Shown here piece by piece: positions 1 to 6,278 of a stretch of DNA of 22,131 nucleotides. A model generated the notes under the pieces. The model ran no database searches and had not been told where the DNA came from. It saw only the letters and a list, made by a program, of their open reading frames with translations. Location: the NCBI GenBank assembly GCA_035687745.1, contig DASRVA010000029.1, forward strand, positions 1-22,131, read 5' to 3'. A program made the translations under genes and the position numbers. Each line of letters begins with the position of its first letter. Position 1 is the first letter of the stretch. Source of the DNA: DASRVA01 sp035687745 (GTDB lineage Bacteria > Gemmatimonadota > Gemmatimonadetes > JACCXV01 > JAHWKZ01).

Positions 1-2
1 CC

Positions 3-665
3 GTCCGCCCGGCGTGGGGAGTGTGGAGGATCCCGGAGAGCCGGCTCAAGGTCCTCGGCGATCCCCGTGGCCGGGACCTGCTCGAGCTCGGCTGCGGCGC
101 CGCCCAGTGGTCGATCGCCCTGGCCCGTGCCGGCGGACGCCCGGTCGGCCTGGACAACTCCGGGCATCAGCTCGATCACGCCCGGCGCCTGGTGCGCCGC
201 GCCGGCGTGCGAGTCCCACTCGTCCAGGCCAGCGCCGAGGACGTGCCGCTCGCCGACGCCGCCTTCGATGTCGTCTTCTGCGACCACGGGGCGATGTCCT
301 TCGCCGATCCGCGCCGCACGGTTCCCGAGTGCGCGCGCCTCCTCCGTCCGGGCGGTGTGCTGGCGTTCTGCCACGAGAGCCCGTTCTCCCACGTCTGCAC
401 GAGCGACGGACGGGGGACCCAGGTGACCGCGCTCCGGCGCGACTACTTCGGCCCCGGGCGCCACGATTCGGAGGCGCACGTCGAGTACCATCCGGGGTAC
501 GGAGAGTGGATCGGTCTGTTCCGGGACAACGGGCTGGCGGTCGAGGCGCTGATCGAGCTCAAGCCCGCCGCGAACGCGACGACGTCCTACGAAGGCTGGA
601 GTCGGGAATGGGCCCGTCGGTGGCCGGCCGAGAACCTTTGGAAGGTACGGAAGGAGAAGCGATGA
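3..665 (+). CDS. Class I SAM-dependent methyltransferase (5' end outside window)
   Basis: The frame is open to the window edge, and residues before the first possible start (GTG at 21) read like normal protein, so the N-terminus is cut off. The visible part has a Rossmann methyltransferase core: motif I (DLLELGCGAAQWSIAL), an acidic residue after strand 2 (GLDNS), a motif around VVFCDHGAMSF, and the post-motif segment ARLLRPGGVLAF. This is the usual layout of Methyltransf_11/25-type enzymes, which move a methyl group from S-adenosylmethionine to an acceptor. The acceptor cannot be read from the sequence. The stop overlaps the next gene's ATG (ATGA at 662-665), so the two are probably co-transcribed and translationally coupled. 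Family call is firm; substrate unknown. Confidence 0.85.
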   Translation, partial: VRPAWGVWRIPESRLKVLGDPRGRDLLELGCGAAQWSIALARAGGRPVGLDNSGHQLDHARRLVRRAGVRVPLVQASAEDVPLADAAFDVVFCDHGAMSFADPRRTVPECARLLRPGGVLAFCHESPFSHVCTSDGRGTQVTALRRDYFGPGRHDSEAHVEYHPGYGEWIGLFRDNGLAVEALIELKPAANATTSYEGWSREWARRWPAENLWKVRKEKR

Positions 666-1723
666 CGAACTCGACGAGAGGCTGGGTCTTGGCGGCCGTG
701 ACGACGGCCGTTTCGGTGACGGGGTGCGGGGAGGGCTCGACGCCCGGCCACGCGGAGCCGTCGGCTGACACGGGTGTGCCGAAGACCGCGGTTTCCGCCC
801 CCGCGGCCGAGGTCGAGATCCGCGAGTGGACGGTGCCGTGGCCTCAGACCCGCCCGCGCGACCCGTACGCGGCGCCGGACGGCCGGGTGTGGTTCGTCGG
901 CCAGCAGGGCGATTACGTGGGTGTCCTGAATCCCGCGGACGGCGAGTTCGCGCGCTTCGACCTCGATCCCGGCGCGGGGCCGCACAACCTGATCGTCGGG
1001 CCGGACGGGATCGTGTGGTACGCCGGGAACCGGGCCGCCCACATCGGCCGTCTCGATCCCGCCACGGGCGCGATCGACAAGCTCCCGATGCCCGATCCGG
1101 CGGCCGAGGATCCGCACACCCTGGTCTTCGACGGCGACGGCGACATCTGGTTCACGGTGCAGGGCGGTAACCGCGTCGGCCATCTGGACACGGAGACCCG
1201 CGAGATCAGGATCGCCGAAGTCCCGACGCCCGAGGCCCGTCCCTACGGGATCGTGGTCGACGGGAGCGGCCGGCCGTGGTTCACCGAGTTCGGCGTCAAC
1301 AGGATCGCGCGCATCGATCCGGCGACGATGGCGATCGAGGAGATCGTGCTGCCGCGCGCCGGGACGCGTCCCCGCCGGCTGGAGATCGACGGCTCGGGAA
1401 ACGTCTGGTACGTCGATTTCGCCGAGGGGTACTTGGGCCGGATCGACCCAGCGGGGGAGATCCGCGAGTGGCGGACCCCGGGGGGCCAGGCCGCCCGGCC
1501 CTACGGGATGGCGATGGACGAGCGGGGGCGCCCCTGGTTCGTGGAGTCGGGGCCTTCCCCCAACCGTCTGATCGGGTTCGATCCCGAGACCGAGGAGTTC
1601 GCCTGGAGCGCGGAGATCCCGAGCGGCGGGGGCACGGTCCGGCACATGTACTACCATGCCCGCGAGCGCGCGATCTGGTTCGGGACGGACATGGGGACGA
1701 TCGGACGGGCGATCCTGCCGTAG
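662..1723 (+). CDS. Virginiamycin B lyase-like beta-propeller lipoprotein
   Basis: A 353-aa protein starting at the ATG that overlaps the upstream stop. The N-terminus has a hydrophobic stretch ending in a lipobox (VTGC, Cys22), so it is probably a lipoprotein outside the cytoplasm. The rest is a chain of about six or seven repeats, each with a DG.(V/I)WF/Y element followed by (I/V)GR(L/I)DPATG, for example near residues 74, 117, 160, 203, 246 and 288. This is typical of the virginiamycin B lyase (Vgb)/SMP-30/NHL beta-propeller superfamily. True Vgb linearises streptogramin B antibiotics and is cytoplasmic. A lipid-anchored homologue in a chromosomal setting is more likely a general propeller lyase or binding protein. 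Antibiotic resistance should not be inferred. Confidence 0.8.
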   Translation: MTNSTRGWVLAAVTTAVSVTGCGEGSTPGHAEPSADTGVPKTAVSAPAAEVEIREWTVPWPQTRPRDPYAAPDGRVWFVGQQGDYVGVLNPADGEFARFDLDPGAGPHNLIVGPDGIVWYAGNRAAHIGRLDPATGAIDKLPMPDPAAEDPHTLVFDGDGDIWFTVQGGNRVGHLDTETREIRIAEVPTPEARPYGIVVDGSGRPWFTEFGVNRIARIDPATMAIEEIVLPRAGTRPRRLEIDGSGNVWYVDFAEGYLGRIDPAGEIREWRTPGGQAARPYGMAMDERGRPWFVESGPSPNRLIGFDPETEEFAWSAEIPSGGGTVRHMYYHARERAIWFGTDMGTIGRAILP

Positions 1724-1724
1724 G

Positions 1725-1743
1725 CCCCGCCTCCTGATCGGGG
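1725..1743. terminator. Weak hairpin between convergent genes
   Basis: CCCCG (1725-1729) pairs with CGGGG (1739-1743) around a 9-nt loop, in the 25-nt gap between two convergent stop codons. There is no T-tract. The position suits a shared terminator, but a 5-bp stem is weak in such GC-rich DNA. Confidence 0.25.
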
Positions 1744-1748
1744 ATACG

Positions 1749-3338
1749 CTAGAGGAACTGTCCGGCGAACGCCTCTGGCCCGACCTGGCTTCCGGTGGCC
1801 GCGGCCGCCAGGTCGTCGTAGTGGAGGGCCGCTCCGGGCTGGAAGATCCGGTCGCCGAGCCACATGCCGACCTCCGGACGGCCCGCATAGCTCGAGGCCC
1901 CGTCCAGCACCTCGTCCTTGAGGCGGCGGTCGATCTGCGAGGCCAGGCACTCCCCGAGCAGGTAGTTGTGGTAGTAAACCGGTGCCACGACCACGTGGAT
2001 CTTGGCCGCGTAATCGGCCGCGCCCTCGGGGCGCTCCGGTCTCGGGATCTCCTGGAACCGCTCCACCAGGTCCCACCAGAGGGCGTTCAGGTCCCGCTCC
2101 GGGTCGGAGTAAAGGCGGCGCTCGAAATGGGCCATGACCAGGATCCACCGGACCACGACCTGCATGGTGGCCCGGGCCTCGGCGGCGGTCGGACCGTCCA
2201 GGCGCGCCGCGCCTCCGTCGTCGACCACCCCCAGATCGCGCATCCACGCGGGGCTCCGGGAGAGCCTGCCGAACAGCATGGCGATCGCCTCGGTGACCAG
2301 CGTGTGGGCCGGTCGCCGAAGATCCCAGGGGAGCGCGGGGTCGATGCCGAGGTCGTAGACGGCGTGGCCGAGCTCGTGGAGCGTCGTCCCCATCCACCGC
2401 TCGTTGCTTCGCAGGTTGAGCAGGATCCGAACGTCCCCCTCACGGTCGATGTCGGTGGCGAAGGCGTGGGGGTCCTTGCCCTCGGCCTCGTGCAGGCTCG
2501 ACCTCGCCAGGACGTCGTCGACCGGGAGGCCGATCCCGGCGAAGAACCGCTCGGCCACGGCGGTCAGGTCGACCCTGGCATAGACGTCGTCGAGGTCGGC
2601 CCCGAAGACGGCCGGAACATCCTGGAAGAACTGGTCCGCGTAGTGCCACGGCTCGAGCTCCCCGACGGCTCGTTCGTAACGCGCCGACAGGGTCTCGTCG
2701 ATCGTCCGCTTGGTCTTCTGGTACGAGGGTCGCGATCTTCCCTCGAGAACGTCGAGGAGCTGGTCCAGCCGGTCGGCGTCCTGCTCCTGGAGGGCCAGCC
2801 GCATGCGATAGAAATCCGGGAAGCCGACCCGCTCGGCGGCCCGGTTCCGGAGGTCGACCAGCTCGCGGAGCCGGTCGGCCACGACGGGACCCACGCTCTT
2901 CAGCGCCTCCCACGCCTCGCGACGCAGGGCTTCGTCCCGCTCCTCGCGGAGCACCCGGTCCAGGTCATTGGCCGATACGCGACGGCCCCGGAAGGTCGGC
3001 CGGAAGGTCGCGAAGTCCCGCTCGGCCTCGGCCGCGAGTCGGTTGATGCTCCGGCTCAACCCGGTATCGACCTGCCGCGGGAGGGCCTCCAGGTAGAAGA
3101 GCTCGACCCGCCGCGCGAGGACCGGATCGTCCAGGTCCGCCTCGCGGGCCCGGGAGAGCGCGTCGAAAACTCCCTGCGCGGCGTACAGCCGGTCGATCCG
3201 GTTCCGGAACGTCTCGACTCTCCGGTAGGCGCCCGCGTCGCCGGTGACGGCGGCGTCCCACCAGGCGCGAGCGGCGCCGGTCTCCAGGGGCTGGAGTCCG
3301 GTCGCGAGGCGCTCGACGAGGTCGCGGGCGTCGCTCAT
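1749..3338 (-). CDS. Zinc metallopeptidase, M2/M3 (gluzincin) type
   Basis: A 529-aa, mostly alpha-helical protein with no signal peptide, so probably cytoplasmic. The zinc site is clear: HELGH at residues 321-325 (two His ligands and the catalytic Glu322), with a likely third ligand Glu350 in TEAIAMLFGRL, 25 residues after the last His. The late segment APVYYHNYLLGE (around 466-477) is like the substrate-lining helix of angiotensin-converting-enzyme-like M2 and related M3 peptidases. Such enzymes usually remove dipeptides or cut short oligopeptides. The length fits bacterial members. The start is the ATG at 3338, only 9 nt downstream of a -10-like TAGATT and without a clear ribosome binding site. 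M2 versus M3 cannot be settled by eye. Confidence 0.85.
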   Translation of the reverse strand: MSDARDLVERLATGLQPLETGAARAWWDAAVTGDAGAYRRVETFRNRIDRLYAAQGVFDALSRAREADLDDPVLARRVELFYLEALPRQVDTGLSRSINRLAAEAERDFATFRPTFRGRRVSANDLDRVLREERDEALRREAWEALKSVGPVVADRLRELVDLRNRAAERVGFPDFYRMRLALQEQDADRLDQLLDVLEGRSRPSYQKTKRTIDETLSARYERAVGELEPWHYADQFFQDVPAVFGADLDDVYARVDLTAVAERFFAGIGLPVDDVLARSSLHEAEGKDPHAFATDIDREGDVRILLNLRSNERWMGTTLHELGHAVYDLGIDPALPWDLRRPAHTLVTEAIAMLFGRLSRSPAWMRDLGVVDDGGAARLDGPTAAEARATMQVVVRWILVMAHFERRLYSDPERDLNALWWDLVERFQEIPRPERPEGAADYAAKIHVVVAPVYYHNYLLGECLASQIDRRLKDEVLDGASSYAGRPEVGMWLGDRIFQPGAALHYDDLAAAATGSQVGPEAFAGQFL

Positions 3339-3358
3339 CCGACGGGAAATCTAGAGTG

Positions 3359-3374
3359 CGCCCGCCGGCGGGCG
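3359..3374. promoter_or_regulatory. 16-bp perfect palindrome between divergent genes
   Basis: CGCCCGCC followed directly by its reverse complement GGCGGGCG, in the 97-bp divergent gap (3339-3435) between the peptidase gene and the XRE regulator gene. Many XRE-family proteins bind palindromes in their own promoter, so this is a candidate operator. In such GC-rich DNA it could also arise by chance. Confidence 0.35.
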
Positions 3375-3435
3375 GTAGGAGCGCCCGCTCGACTCCATTG
3401 GTGTTAGGTTGTCGCCTCTCGAAGGAGGTCTCCGC

Positions 3436-3696
3436 ATGGAGAGCAAGTTCGCGGATTTCCGCGTCGCCATGGCCCACCGGCTGCGTGCAGCCCGAGGGGA
3501 TCTCACCCAGGCCCAGCTGGCCGAGCTGACCGGCTACACCCAGCAGATGATCAGTCGTTACGAGAGCGGCCGTATCCCCCGCTCGTTCTGGTTCCTGGCC
3601 AACCTTTCGGACGCCACCGGGCTGGACGTGGACCATGTCCTGACCGGCCGGCGGCGGAGGAAGCCGGGAGGGACTCAGCTCCGACGCCCGGCGTGA
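3436..3696 (+). CDS. XRE-family helix-turn-helix regulator
   Basis: An 86-aa protein. The ATG at 3436 is chosen over an upstream TTG (3409) because a strong ribosome binding site, AAGGAGG (3422-3428), lies 7 nt before it. Residues about 10-65 form a Cro/C1-type HTH: LRAARGDLTQAQLAELTGYTQ, then QMISRYESG as the recognition helix region, then LANLSDATGLDVDHVLTG. The C-terminus is short and basic, with no ligand or peptidase domain. It is the first gene of a three-gene operon: its TGA overlaps the GTG of a small membrane protein gene (GTGA at 3693-3696), which overlaps a DUF819 gene. The likely role is local control of that membrane-protein pair. Family call is strong; target is inferred. Confidence 0.88.
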   Translation: MESKFADFRVAMAHRLRAARGDLTQAQLAELTGYTQQMISRYESGRIPRSFWFLANLSDATGLDVDHVLTGRRRRKPGGTQLRRPA

Positions 3697-3860
3697 AGCC
3701 GAACGGGGGGGCCGAGCGCGGTCCGCCCCGTTTCGTCAACTGCGGCGTCCTGCTGGCGCTGGCCGGGCTCGGGGTCTTCGCCCTGCTCGGGTGGGTGCTG
3801 GCCCAGATCCTGTGCTACGGCCCCGGAGGGGCGGTCCCGACGCCGGAGTTCCCGGGATGA
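3693..3860 (+). CDS. Small single-span membrane protein (55 aa)
   Basis: A short reading frame starting at GTG 3693, overlapping the regulator's stop by four bases, and ending in a TGA that overlaps the ATG of the next gene (ATGA at 3857-3860). The predicted protein has a short polar, Gly/Pro-rich N-terminus, one strong hydrophobic segment at about residues 19-40 (from VLLALAGLGVF to VLAQIL), and a short Gly/Pro-rich tail. It has Cys17 and Cys41 at the membrane edges. No family is recognised. The precise overlaps at both ends and the high G/C third positions support real translation. It may be a small partner of the neighbouring membrane protein, but this is inference from position only. Confidence 0.6.
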   Translation: MKPNGGAERGPPRFVNCGVLLALAGLGVFALLGWVLAQILCYGPGGAVPTPEFPG

Positions 3861-5071
3861 CGCAGCCTGGCGTCCAGGACGGCGCCTGGATCGCCGATCC
3901 GTCCGGGGTCTTCGTCTACCTGGCGGCGCTCCTGGGGGTCGTCTACTGGCTATCGGGGCTCAAGCCCCTCGGAAGGCTGTTCGAGTTCACCCCGGCCATT
4001 CTGTGGGCGTACTTCCTGCCGATGCTCTCCACCACCCTGGGGATCATCCCGGTCGAGTCGGCGGCGTACGACTGGATCGTGCGCTATCTGCTGCTCGTGG
4101 CCCTCGTCCTCCTCATGGTGACGGTGGACCTGCCGGCGGTCCTGAAGCTCGGCCGGCCGGCCCTGATCATGATGCTGACCGGGACCGTGGGGATCATTCT
4201 CGGAGGGCCGCTGGCCCTGGCGGTCTTCGGCCGCTGGCTGCCGCCGGACGCGTGGCAGGGGCTGGCGGCCCTGTCGGGCTCGTGGATCGGCGGATCGGCC
4301 CAGCTCGTGGCGGTCGCCGAGTCGGTGGGGACGTCGGACGCGATGCTGGGCCCGATCATCGTCGTCGACACGCTGGTCGGGTACGGCTGGATGGGGGTCC
4401 TCCTCTTCCTCTCCGCCTACCAGGCGCGTTTCGACCGCTGGAACAGGGCCGACACCCGGCTGATCGAGGAGACGAACGCGGCGCTGGCGATCAAGGACGA
4501 GGAGACCCGTCGATCGATGACGGTCCGGGACCTGGCGATGATCCTGGCCATCGGGTTCGCGGGGGCCTACCTGTGCCGGGTGGCCGGTGAGCGGCTGCCC
4601 GAGCTGGGCGATCCCCAGATCATCAGCCACACGACCTGGGCGGTGGTCCTGGTGACCACGATCAGCCTCGCGCTCTCCTTCAGCCCGGTGAGCCGTCTGG
4701 AGGCGGCGGGGGCTTCCCGGGTGGGGACCGTCGCCCTCTACCTGCTCGTCACGGCGATCGGGGCCCGCGGCGACCTCAAGGCGATCGCGGAGGCGCCGCT
4801 CTTCCTGGCCGCCGGGGCGCTCTGGATCGTCGTCCACGCCGTGCTGTTACTAATGGTGGCTCGATGGATCCGGGCCCCTCTCTTCTTCCTGGCCACCGGG
4901 TCGATGGCCAACGTCGGGGGGGCGGCGAGCGCCCCCGTCGTGGCCAGCGTGTACCACCCCGCGATGGCCCCGGTCGGCGTGCTGATGGCGGTGGTCGGCT
5001 ACGTGATCGGGACCTACGGCGGGCTCGTCTGCGCCTGGCTGCTGAGCCTGGTCGCCGTCCACCTGCTTTAG
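3857..5071 (+). CDS. DUF819-family integral membrane protein
   Basis: A 404-aa very hydrophobic protein with roughly ten or more membrane segments. The start at ATG 3857 overlaps the stop of the small membrane protein gene; the longer frame from 3791 is rejected because it would run through that gene. Features match the DUF819 (YjcL-like) family: an early segment YWLSGLKPLGRLFEFTPAIL, a Gly-rich region LSGSWIGGSAQLVAVAES near the middle, a charged cytoplasmic loop (about 195-225), and a second half with SMANVGGAASAPVVASVYHP. The two Gly-rich re-entrant-like motifs (GGSAQ and GGAASAPV) look like a two-repeat transporter fold. Substrate is unknown. It is the last gene of the operon and is followed by a hairpin. 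Confidence 0.85.
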   Translation: MTQPGVQDGAWIADPSGVFVYLAALLGVVYWLSGLKPLGRLFEFTPAILWAYFLPMLSTTLGIIPVESAAYDWIVRYLLLVALVLLMVTVDLPAVLKLGRPALIMMLTGTVGIILGGPLALAVFGRWLPPDAWQGLAALSGSWIGGSAQLVAVAESVGTSDAMLGPIIVVDTLVGYGWMGVLLFLSAYQARFDRWNRADTRLIEETNAALAIKDEETRRSMTVRDLAMILAIGFAGAYLCRVAGERLPELGDPQIISHTTWAVVLVTTISLALSFSPVSRLEAAGASRVGTVALYLLVTAIGARGDLKAIAEAPLFLAAGALWIVVHAVLLLMVARWIRAPLFFLATGSMANVGGAASAPVVASVYHPAMAPVGVLMAVVGYVIGTYGGLVCAWLLSLVAVHLL

Positions 5072-5078
5072 CGCTGCA

Positions 5079-5095
5079 CGGGCGGCGACCGCCCG
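5079..5095. terminator. Hairpin between convergent genes
   Basis: CGGGCGG (5079-5085), loop CGA, CCGCCCG (5089-5095): a perfect 7-bp stem in the 27-nt gap between the convergent stops at 5071 and 5099. No T-tract on either side. Position and symmetry suit a bidirectional terminator. Confidence 0.5.
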
Positions 5096-5098
5096 CCG

Positions 5099-5458
5099 TC
5101 ACACGCTCGCGGACGTCCGCCCGCCGACCACCTGCCCGACCAGTCCGCCGATCGCGCCGGTGAACGCCGAGCTCAGCGTGCCCAGGAAGAAGATCGAGGC
5201 CGGCACGTCACCCAGGTAGTACGAGACGGCGATCCCGATCACCGCGCACAGGCCGCCCACGATCGCGCCGCCGAGGGCGGCGCGCCCACGCGACGTCCGC
5301 GCCCACCGGCCATAGAGAAAGCCCGCGATCAGGGAGATCGCCATCCCGAGGGGGGCGAACAGCGACGCCACCGCGACGGTGGCGTGGCCGATCACGACCA
5401 TCGCCACCTGGAGCAGGGTTCCCACGAGGAGCGCCAGGATCATCGGCTTGGCGGACAT
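5099..5458 (-). CDS. Small multi-span membrane protein
   Basis: A 119-aa protein starting at ATG 5458, with GGAGG five bases upstream. It is almost wholly hydrophobic, with about four predicted membrane segments (roughly 5-25, 28-50, 60-82 and 88-112) and a Gly/Ala-rich sequence such as LGGAIVGGLCAVIGIAVSYYL. The last segment (TGAIGGLVGQVVGG) is Gly-zipper-like. No family is recognised with confidence; it resembles small uncharacterised membrane proteins of the DUF type. The ribosome binding site overlaps the stop codon of the upstream TetR-type gene, so the two are transcribed and probably translated together. It may be the target controlled by that regulator. Confidence 0.65.
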   Translation of the reverse strand: MSAKPMILALLVGTLLQVAMVVIGHATVAVASLFAPLGMAISLIAGFLYGRWARTSRGRAALGGAIVGGLCAVIGIAVSYYLGDVPASIFFLGTLSSAFTGAIGGLVGQVVGGRTSASV

Positions 5459-5460
5459 CT

Positions 5461-5643
5461 TCACCTCCGTGTACAGAGCACCGCCAGCAACACGTTCTGC
5501 TTGGTCGGGAAGAAGTGATAGAGGCTCCCGCTGTTGGCACCGGCCGCCGCCAGGATGTCGGTCACGCTGGTCGACTGATACCCCTTCTTCCAAAAGAGGC
5601 GCATGGCGGCTTCGATCAAGCGGTCGCGAGTGTCGGCGGGCAT
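5461..5643 (-). CDS. TetR-type regulator with only the DNA-binding domain
   Basis: A 60-aa protein from ATG 5643. Residues about 5-50 are a clear TetR N-terminal HTH: RDRLIEAAMRLFWKKGYQST, then SVTDILAAAGANSGSLYHFFPTKQ. TetR proteins are usually around 190-200 aa with a C-terminal ligand and dimer domain. Here the frame ends at TGA (5461-5463) right after NVLLAVLCTRR. The downstream sequence in the other frames does not read like a TetR C-terminus but as the membrane protein starting at 5458. So the ligand domain is absent, not merely frameshifted. It is either a decayed regulator or a minimal HTH protein. A TetR-style inverted repeat lies 25 bp upstream. Confidence is high for the domain, moderate that it is functional. 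Confidence 0.65.
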   Translation of the reverse strand: MPADTRDRLIEAAMRLFWKKGYQSTSVTDILAAAGANSGSLYHFFPTKQNVLLAVLCTRR

Positions 5644-5667
5644 AGAGAAAACCGGGCCGTCCTTCAG

Positions 5668-5683
5668 TTGAGTAAACGCTCAA
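5668..5683. promoter_or_regulatory. Candidate TetR operator
   Basis: TTGAG and CTCAA (16 bp in total, 6-bp centre TAAACG) form an inverted repeat 25 bp upstream of the TetR-type start at 5643. TTGAG-N6-CTCAA type sites are common for TetR/AcrR regulators, so autoregulation is plausible. A convincing -35/-10 pair for the minus strand was not found. Confidence 0.5.
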
Positions 5684-5737
5684 GACTAAATTCAGGGTCG
5701 TGCCGACCGCAAGAAGTCCCCGGGTGGCCTGCGCCTC

Positions 5738-5766
5738 TTGACAGAGCGTACGGAATACCGTACGCT
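5738..5766 (+). promoter_or_regulatory. Promoter with embedded operator of the toxin-antitoxin pair
   Basis: A perfect -35 TTGACA (5738-5743), a 17-bp spacer, and a -10-like TACGCT (5761-5766). The spacer and -10 are occupied by a perfect inverted repeat: AGCGTACGG (5745-5753), AATA, CCGTACGCT (5758-5766). Each arm contains CGTACG, and their centres are 12 bp apart. YefM-type antitoxins are known to bind paired palindromes with a TGTACA core, so this is very likely the autoregulatory site. The expected transcription start falls on the GTG at 5773, which implies a leaderless mRNA. Confidence 0.75.
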
Positions 5767-5772
5767 TAATCC

Positions 5773-6015
5773 GTGAAGATGATCTCGGCCACCGAGGCGC
5801 GCCGCCTTCTCTACCGCCTCCTCGACGAGGTGACGGTCACGAGCGAGCCCGTTCAGATCACCGGCAAGCGGGGGAGCGCCGTGCTGCTCTCGGAAGCGGA
5901 CTGGCGCTCCATCCAGGAGACGCTCTACCTGCTTTCCATTCCGGGCATGCGCGAGTCGATCCTGGAAGGTATGGCGGAGAGCCTGGAGGACTCTGTCGAG
6001 GAGCTCGACTGGTGA
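5773..6015 (+). CDS. Antitoxin, Phd/YefM family
   Basis: An 80-aa protein. It begins MKMISATEARRLLYRLLDEV, the typical YefM/Phd N-terminal DNA-binding fold, followed by EPVQITGKRGSAVLLSEADW, where the ITGKRG and VLLSE segments match the family closely. The acidic C-terminus (about 55-80) would wrap and neutralise the toxin. The start is GTG 5773, with a possible alternative at ATG 5779. GTG fits better with the predicted transcription start, and no ribosome binding site precedes either. The stop overlaps the toxin's GTG (GTGA at 6012-6015), as is usual for such pairs. It should bind the inverted repeat in its own promoter. Confidence 0.9.
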   Translation: MKMISATEARRLLYRLLDEVTVTSEPVQITGKRGSAVLLSEADWRSIQETLYLLSIPGMRESILEGMAESLEDSVEELDW

Positions 6016-6278
6016 CCCCATGGCGGGTCGTCTTCACCCGCCAGGCACGCAAGGACGCAAAGAAGCTCAGCTCCGCCGGTCTGCGCCCCAAGGCGGAGTA
6101 CCTGCTGGGTGTTCTCCGCGAAGACCCCTTCCGGAGCCCGCCCCCCTTCGAGAAGCTTCTCGGAGACCTTTCGGGAGCGCATTCGAGACGCATCAACGTG
6201 CAGCATCGTTTGGTCTATCAGGTCCTCGAGGCCGAACGGACGGTCAAGGTCCTGCGGATGTGGACTCACTACGACTAG
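6012..6278 (+). CDS. Toxin, Txe/YoeB family ribosome-dependent mRNA endonuclease
   Basis: An 88-aa protein of the RelE/YoeB fold, starting at GTG 6012. Family signatures are present: an N-terminal VVFTRQARKDAKKL helix, FEKLLGDLSGAHSRRINVQHRLVY in the core, and VLRMWTHYD at the end. The residues matching YoeB's catalytic Glu46, Arg65, His83 and Tyr84 are seen as Glu47, Arg66, His86 and Tyr87, so the toxin looks intact. YoeB proteins cut mRNA in the ribosomal A site and are held inactive by YefM. The last 35 bases are overlapped by an unknown ORF on the other strand (6244-7491). A short hairpin follows the stop. Confidence 0.92.
   Translation: MTPWRVVFTRQARKDAKKLSSAGLRPKAEYLLGVLREDPFRSPPPFEKLLGDLSGAHSRRINVQHRLVYQVLEAERTVKVLRMWTHYD

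Noticed and set aside
14..661. N-terminal extension of the beta-propeller frame
   Set aside because: It reads as Arg/Pro-rich noise over the methyltransferase; the lipoprotein signal starts at 662.
662..1723. Streptogramin resistance gene
   Set aside because: Only fold-level similarity to Vgb, with a lipoprotein signal and no resistance context.
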